Part shown: positions 23,455 to 26,184 of the stretch, in pieces | Position numbering within the stretch: position 1 is the stretch's first letter | How the letters are laid out: each line of letters opens with the position of its first letter | Assembly: GCA_035646975.1 (NCBI GenBank) | Contig: DASROJ010000253.1 | Location: 1 to 26,184, forward strand | Reading direction: 5' to 3' | Length of the DNA stretch: 26,184 nt | Origin: DASROJ01 sp035646975 | GTDB taxonomy: Bacteria > Acidobacteriota > Polarisedimenticolia > JACPZX01 > DASXTC01 | Notes under the pieces: generated by a model | What the model saw: only the letters and a program-made list of their open reading frames with translations | Databases searched by the model: none | What the model was told of the DNA's origin: nothing | Position numbers and translations under genes: made by a program

Positions 23455-25188
23455 TTAACGACCCTCCCGGATGTCGACGATCTGCCCCTTGAACAGGTCC
23501 ATCATCGTGCGGACCACCGGCTCCTTGAGCGCTTCACTGATGAGCCTTTCGCGCTTGCTCGACGCGTCGTCCACACCGCGCCCGGCCACCGCGGTGAGAT
23601 CGTCCGATGGCGGAGCCTCCTGCGCGACGCGAACCTGCATCGGGCGTCCCAGGGCGGCGCCGGCCTCTTCCTGGATGACCGCCAGGTTCTCGGGCGAATC
23701 CAGGGCGTTTCTCAGGAAGCCTTGCTTTTCCGCCACCGAGATGACCACCGTATCTCCCTCGATCGTGATGCCGCGGGCCTGCCCGAGAAACGTCGCCAGC
23801 GACATCCGGCGTTCGTTGAGTCTCTCGAGCAGACGGGCGACCTCACGTGACGTGGTTCCTGGGGCGGCAGCGCCCGGCGGCGGGGAAGCGGCGCTCTCGG
23901 GCGCCTTGCCCACGGGGGTCACGTTGGTGAAACGAGGCGCCTGCGAGCTCTGTCGCCCGGCCGGCGTGGAGGCATCGCGCGGCCTCGTGCCTCCCTGAGC
24001 GCGAGCCGTCGACGATGAGCCCGGGCCGGTGGGCGGTGGAGCGCCCCCATCGAGCCGTCGCACCAGATCTTCGATCGGCGTGAGATCCGTCAGACGGATC
24101 ATCTTCAGCGAAGAAGCCTCCAGCAGGAATCGCGGCTGCTCGTCGCGGCGTATCCGATCCACCAGCTCGAGCATCGCGTGCAGCAACCGCAGGAGGCCGT
24201 CATAGGAGAAGCTTCCGGCCAGCCGCGCGCACTCGTCCGCTTCGTCGGCGGACAATCCCAGGGAGCGCGAGGCTTCGGCTCCGGCCGCCTTGCTGACCAT
24301 CGCGTCGCGCACGAGCGACAGCGCCTCGCGGGAGAAGTGGGTCAGGTCCGCCCCGGCCTCCGAGAGCCGTTCGATCACCGCGAGCGTCCCGGCGGCGTCC
24401 TGTCTGCCGATCGATTCGATGAACTCGCTCACGATGCCGCGATCGATGAGTCCGAGGGCCTCCCGCACCGACTGGGCGCTGATGCTTCCACCGGAAAAGG
24501 CGATCGCCTGGTCGAGCAGGCTGAGGCCATCGCGCATCGATCCGCCGGCGAGATCCGCGATCAGGTCGAAGGCCTCCGGCGAGCCGCCGATCTTCTCGGC
24601 CTGCGCCGTGCGGCCCAGCGCCGCGGCGATCTCCTGTCGGCTGACACGCCGGCACGCCAGGTGAAGACAGCGCGACATGATCGTGTCGGGCACTTCCTCC
24701 GGCTCGGTGGTGGCGAACAGAAAGATGACGCGGGGCGGCGGCTCCTCGAGGATTTTCAGCAGCGCGTTGAACGCCGTCTCGGACAGCATGTGCACTTCGT
24801 CGATGAGAAAAATCTTGTGATGGTCGCGCGCCGGGGCGTAACGGGCCGCCTCGCGCAGCGGATCGACGTCCTCGACCTTCCTGTTCGAGGCGCCGTCGAT
24901 CTCGATCACGTCCATCGAGGCGCCCGCGATGATTTCCCGGCACGGGTCGCACTGTCCGCAGGGATCGATCGTGGGGCCGTTCACGCAGTTCAGGGCGCGG
25001 GCGAACAGCCTCGCCAGCGTGGTCTTGCCCACGCCTCGCGTGCCGGAGAACAGGTAGGCATGGTGGAGCCGTTTCTGGGAGATGGCGTTTCTGAGCGTCG
25101 AGACGACGCTGGTCTGACCCACGACCTCGTCGAAGGCCCGAGGGCGGTATTTGCGAGCGAGAACCTGGTAGGGGACGGGCTCTGGCAT
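23455..25188 (-). CDS. dnaX: DNA polymerase III subunit tau/gamma
   Basis: A 577-aa clamp-loader ATPase. Walker A is GTRGVGKT (49-56), the zinc module has C68, C77, C80 and C83, Walker B is LIDE (128-131), and the sensor 1 region is FATTEP with SRC at 172-174. The clamp-loader collar domain follows (to about 365), then a Pro/Ala/Ser-rich linker (about 370-440) and a C-terminal domain for polymerase contact. I see no A-rich slippery heptamer that would signal a programmed frameshift to a short gamma form. It starts at ATG 25188 with a weak ribosome site, 31 nt after the SRP RNA 3' end, so it may be partly transcribed from the SRP RNA promoter. Confidence 0.97.
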   Translation of the reverse strand: MPEPVPYQVLARKYRPRAFDEVVGQTSVVSTLRNAISQKRLHHAYLFSGTRGVGKTTLARLFARALNCVNGPTIDPCGQCDPCREIIAGASMDVIEIDGASNRKVEDVDPLREAARYAPARDHHKIFLIDEVHMLSETAFNALLKILEEPPPRVIFLFATTEPEEVPDTIMSRCLHLACRRVSRQEIAAALGRTAQAEKIGGSPEAFDLIADLAGGSMRDGLSLLDQAIAFSGGSISAQSVREALGLIDRGIVSEFIESIGRQDAAGTLAVIERLSEAGADLTHFSREALSLVRDAMVSKAAGAEASRSLGLSADEADECARLAGSFSYDGLLRLLHAMLELVDRIRRDEQPRFLLEASSLKMIRLTDLTPIEDLVRRLDGGAPPPTGPGSSSTARAQGGTRPRDASTPAGRQSSQAPRFTNVTPVGKAPESAASPPPGAAAPGTTSREVARLLERLNERRMSLATFLGQARGITIEGDTVVISVAEKQGFLRNALDSPENLAVIQEEAGAALGRPMQVRVAQEAPPSDDLTAVAGRGVDDASSKRERLISEALKEPVVRTMMDLFKGQIVDIREGR

Positions 25189-25200
25189 CTTGACCGATCG

Positions 25201-25212
25201 GCACCGAAGTGC
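25201..25212 (-). other. UUCG-tetraloop hairpin between SRP RNA and dnaX
   Basis: GCAC-TTCG-GTGC on the minus strand forms a 4-bp stem closed by a stable C(UUCG)G tetraloop, directly after the SRP RNA end and before the dnaX ribosome site. There is no T run. It may mark a processing site or stabilise the cut 3' end. Confidence 0.35.
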
Positions 25213-25218
25213 GTGAGT

Positions 25219-25484
25219 GGTCGTGCACCCTTCATCGAGGCGCGCAAGGCGAAGCTCGCTCTGGCGGTAGAGCCCAAGGTGACCCGTGGCACCTATGAGT
25301 GTCCGCTTACCGCTGCTCCCTTCCGGGCCTGACGGGGTTCACGGATTCATACTGCACGGGGCTCGGGCCCAGGACTCCGCCTCACGTCCTCGCCGCCGCC
25401 CTCCCCTCAGGAAGGGAATTCAGCCCTGCTGTAGCGGATTGCAGGTGACAGGGCACCGCTAGCTCCCCGCCTAGCACGACCAAA
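25219..25484 (-). ncRNA. ffs: large bacterial SRP RNA with Alu domain
   Basis: About 266 nt, the RNA core of the signal recognition particle. The S domain has the hallmark CAGGCCCGGAAGGGAGCAGC with the GGAA tetraloop at 25321-25324. The 5' part (about 25390-25476) matches the Alu domain of Bacillus subtilis scRNA: GGCGGGGAGCTAGCGGTGCC, then CCTGCAATCCGCT and AGCAGGGCTGAATTCCC. Ends were set by the closing helix: GGTCGTGC (25474-25481) pairs perfectly with GCACGACC (25219-25226), as helix 1 does in Bacillus. It is followed by dnaX, as in Bacillus. A short 4.5S-type RNA would lack everything outside the S domain, so this is the large type. Confidence 0.95.
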
Positions 25485-25498
25485 GCCGGAACCAGGGC

Positions 25499-25528
25499 AG
25501 GATATCCCGCTGCGCGGACAGCGGTCAA
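25499..25528 (-). promoter_or_regulatory. sigma70-type promoter of the SRP RNA gene
   Basis: TTGACC (25523-25528), an 18-bp spacer and TATCCT (25499-25504) on the minus strand. The predicted start near 25492 lies about 8 nt before the mature 5' end, consistent with short 5' trimming. It lies back to back with the promoter at 25556-25584. Confidence 0.6.
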
Positions 25529-25555
25529 CACGCCGGCGGCTCGTCGACGGTTTCA

Positions 25556-25584
25556 TTGCAGGCGATCCATCGGGTTCCTATAAT
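25556..25584 (+). promoter_or_regulatory. sigma70-type promoter of the DsbA-like gene
   Basis: A perfect -10 TATAAT (25579-25584), with TTGCAG (25556-25561) 17 bp upstream. Only 11 nt separate the -10 from the ATG at 25596, so the mRNA would have a leader of about 0-5 nt and no Shine-Dalgarno sequence. Confidence 0.6.
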
Positions 25585-25595
25585 CCCGGGTGCCT

Positions 25596-26184
25596 ATGAG
25601 ACCCGCGATCCTCGCCCTTTGCCTGAGTCTCGCTTCACCCGTACCTGGCTCCACCACTCCCGGCTCCGCGGCGCTTGCACCGGAAGGGGAGGTCGTCCTC
25701 AAGATCGATCTGACACGGTTCGCGGTCCTGGGCTCGTCGTCGGCGCCGGTGGTGGTGCTGGAGTTTTCCGATTTCAGGTGCCCCGCGTGCGAGAAGTTCA
25801 GCCTGACCATCATGCCGAACCTCACCAAGGAGTTCATCCAGCCGGGCAAGCTGAAGGTCGCGTTCGTCGATTTCCCGATGCAGGGGGAGGAGTCCTACAC
25901 CACGGTGTTCGAGTCGGTCCACTGCGCCGGCAAGCAGGGGAAATACTGGCAGATGCACGAGGCGCTGTGGGAGAACGTCGGGGCGTTCGGCGATCGACAG
26001 GTTCTCGGCTACGCCGGAAAGCTCGGGCTCGACATGGGCGCCTTCACCAGGTGTCTCGACGGCGACGAGTTCCGCGAACGTGTGCTCAACAACGCGCGGT
26101 TCGCCAACAAGCTTGGCCTCGGGGCGAGGCCCACCTTTTTCATCGGCCGCAAGCTCCCCAATGCTCAGGCCGGAAGCTATAAAG
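25596..26184 (+). CDS. exported DsbA/thioredoxin_4-family thiol oxidoreductase, 3' end missing
   Basis: A partial gene, 196 codons to the window edge. It opens with a short hydrophobic leader (MRPAILALCLSLASPVPG), a probable signal peptide with few basic residues. The thioredoxin-fold part has VVVLEFSDF-RCPAC (active-site C62 and C65), a helical insert with HC110AGKQGKYWQMHEALWE, a further Cys at 153, and RPTFFIG with the cis-Pro at 179. This is the DsbA/DsbG-like thioredoxin_4 family, which forms or rearranges disulfides in exported proteins. CPAC sits between the DsbA (CPHC) and DsbC-like motifs, so its redox direction is open. The start follows a TATAAT box by 11 nt. A longer plus frame overlapping it in another phase is a shadow. 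Confidence 0.88.
   Translation, partial: MRPAILALCLSLASPVPGSTTPGSAALAPEGEVVLKIDLTRFAVLGSSSAPVVVLEFSDFRCPACEKFSLTIMPNLTKEFIQPGKLKVAFVDFPMQGEESYTTVFESVHCAGKQGKYWQMHEALWENVGAFGDRQVLGYAGKLGLDMGAFTRCLDGDEFRERVLNNARFANKLGLGARPTFFIGRKLPNAQAGSYK

Noticed and set aside
23455..25188. Programmed frameshift in dnaX producing a gamma form
   Set aside because: I looked for an A-rich slippery heptamer of the E. coli kind and saw none in the coding strand.
24178..25332. Plus-strand open frame across dnaX and the SRP RNA
   Set aside because: It overlaps both dnaX and a structured RNA gene and shows no protein motif.
1..26184. CRISPR arrays, tRNA or rRNA genes, insertion sequences, att sites
   Set aside because: Reading all intergenic stretches showed no regularly spaced repeats, cloverleaf with CCA-type end, rRNA motif or transposase. 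The only repeats are the three 25-28-mers and short palindromes.

Overview
The window reads as a GC-rich chromosomal segment of a Gram-negative-type bacterium, most like Acidobacteriota or a neighbouring deep phylum. The reasons are a Ser/Thr kinase fused to a TolB/WD40-like propeller, an EF-G of the mitochondrial/spdEFG1 type, an MglA/MglB pair, a TMTC-like membrane glycosyltransferase and an L27 without the Firmicutes N-terminal extension. The phylum is an inference, since no 16S or marker search was possible. Genes are dense and mostly housekeeping. I see no tRNA, rRNA, CRISPR array, transposase or prophage gene.

Left part, minus strand (1-4.1 kb): a probable gene running off the left edge, then a kinase followed by a sarcosine-oxidase-like flavoprotein. 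Plus strand (4.4-8.7 kb): a seven-iron-type ferredoxin, EF-G, a RecA/KaiC-like ATPase of unknown role, a secreted cupin and a CvpA-like membrane protein. CvpA meets a minus-strand SDR tail to tail with overlapping 3' ends. A 25-28 nt repeat lies upstream of the ferredoxin and forms an inverted pair in the SDR upstream region.

Middle part, all minus strand (18.4 down to 9.6 kb): a promoter at about 18.4 kb leads into a degenerate NtrC-type AAA+ protein, then rlmH, a DksA-like protein, a LapA-LapB fusion, gpmI, comF, a cyclophilin with an altered active site and the TMTC-like glycosyltransferase.

Right part, minus strand (25.5 down to 18.4 kb): a large, Alu-domain-containing SRP RNA, then dnaX-ybaB-recR (the order found in Bacillus subtilis), mglB-mglA, and rplU-rpmA-obgE-nadD-rsfS. 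Recognisable sigma70-type promoters precede the SRP RNA, mglBA, rplU and the NtrC-like gene. A divergent, nearly leaderless DsbA-like gene runs off the right edge.

I found no clear undescribed multi-gene system. The best leads are the 25-28 nt dispersed repeat, the EF-G-coupled ATPase, the two proteins with altered catalytic motifs, and the large SRP RNA in this genomic background.
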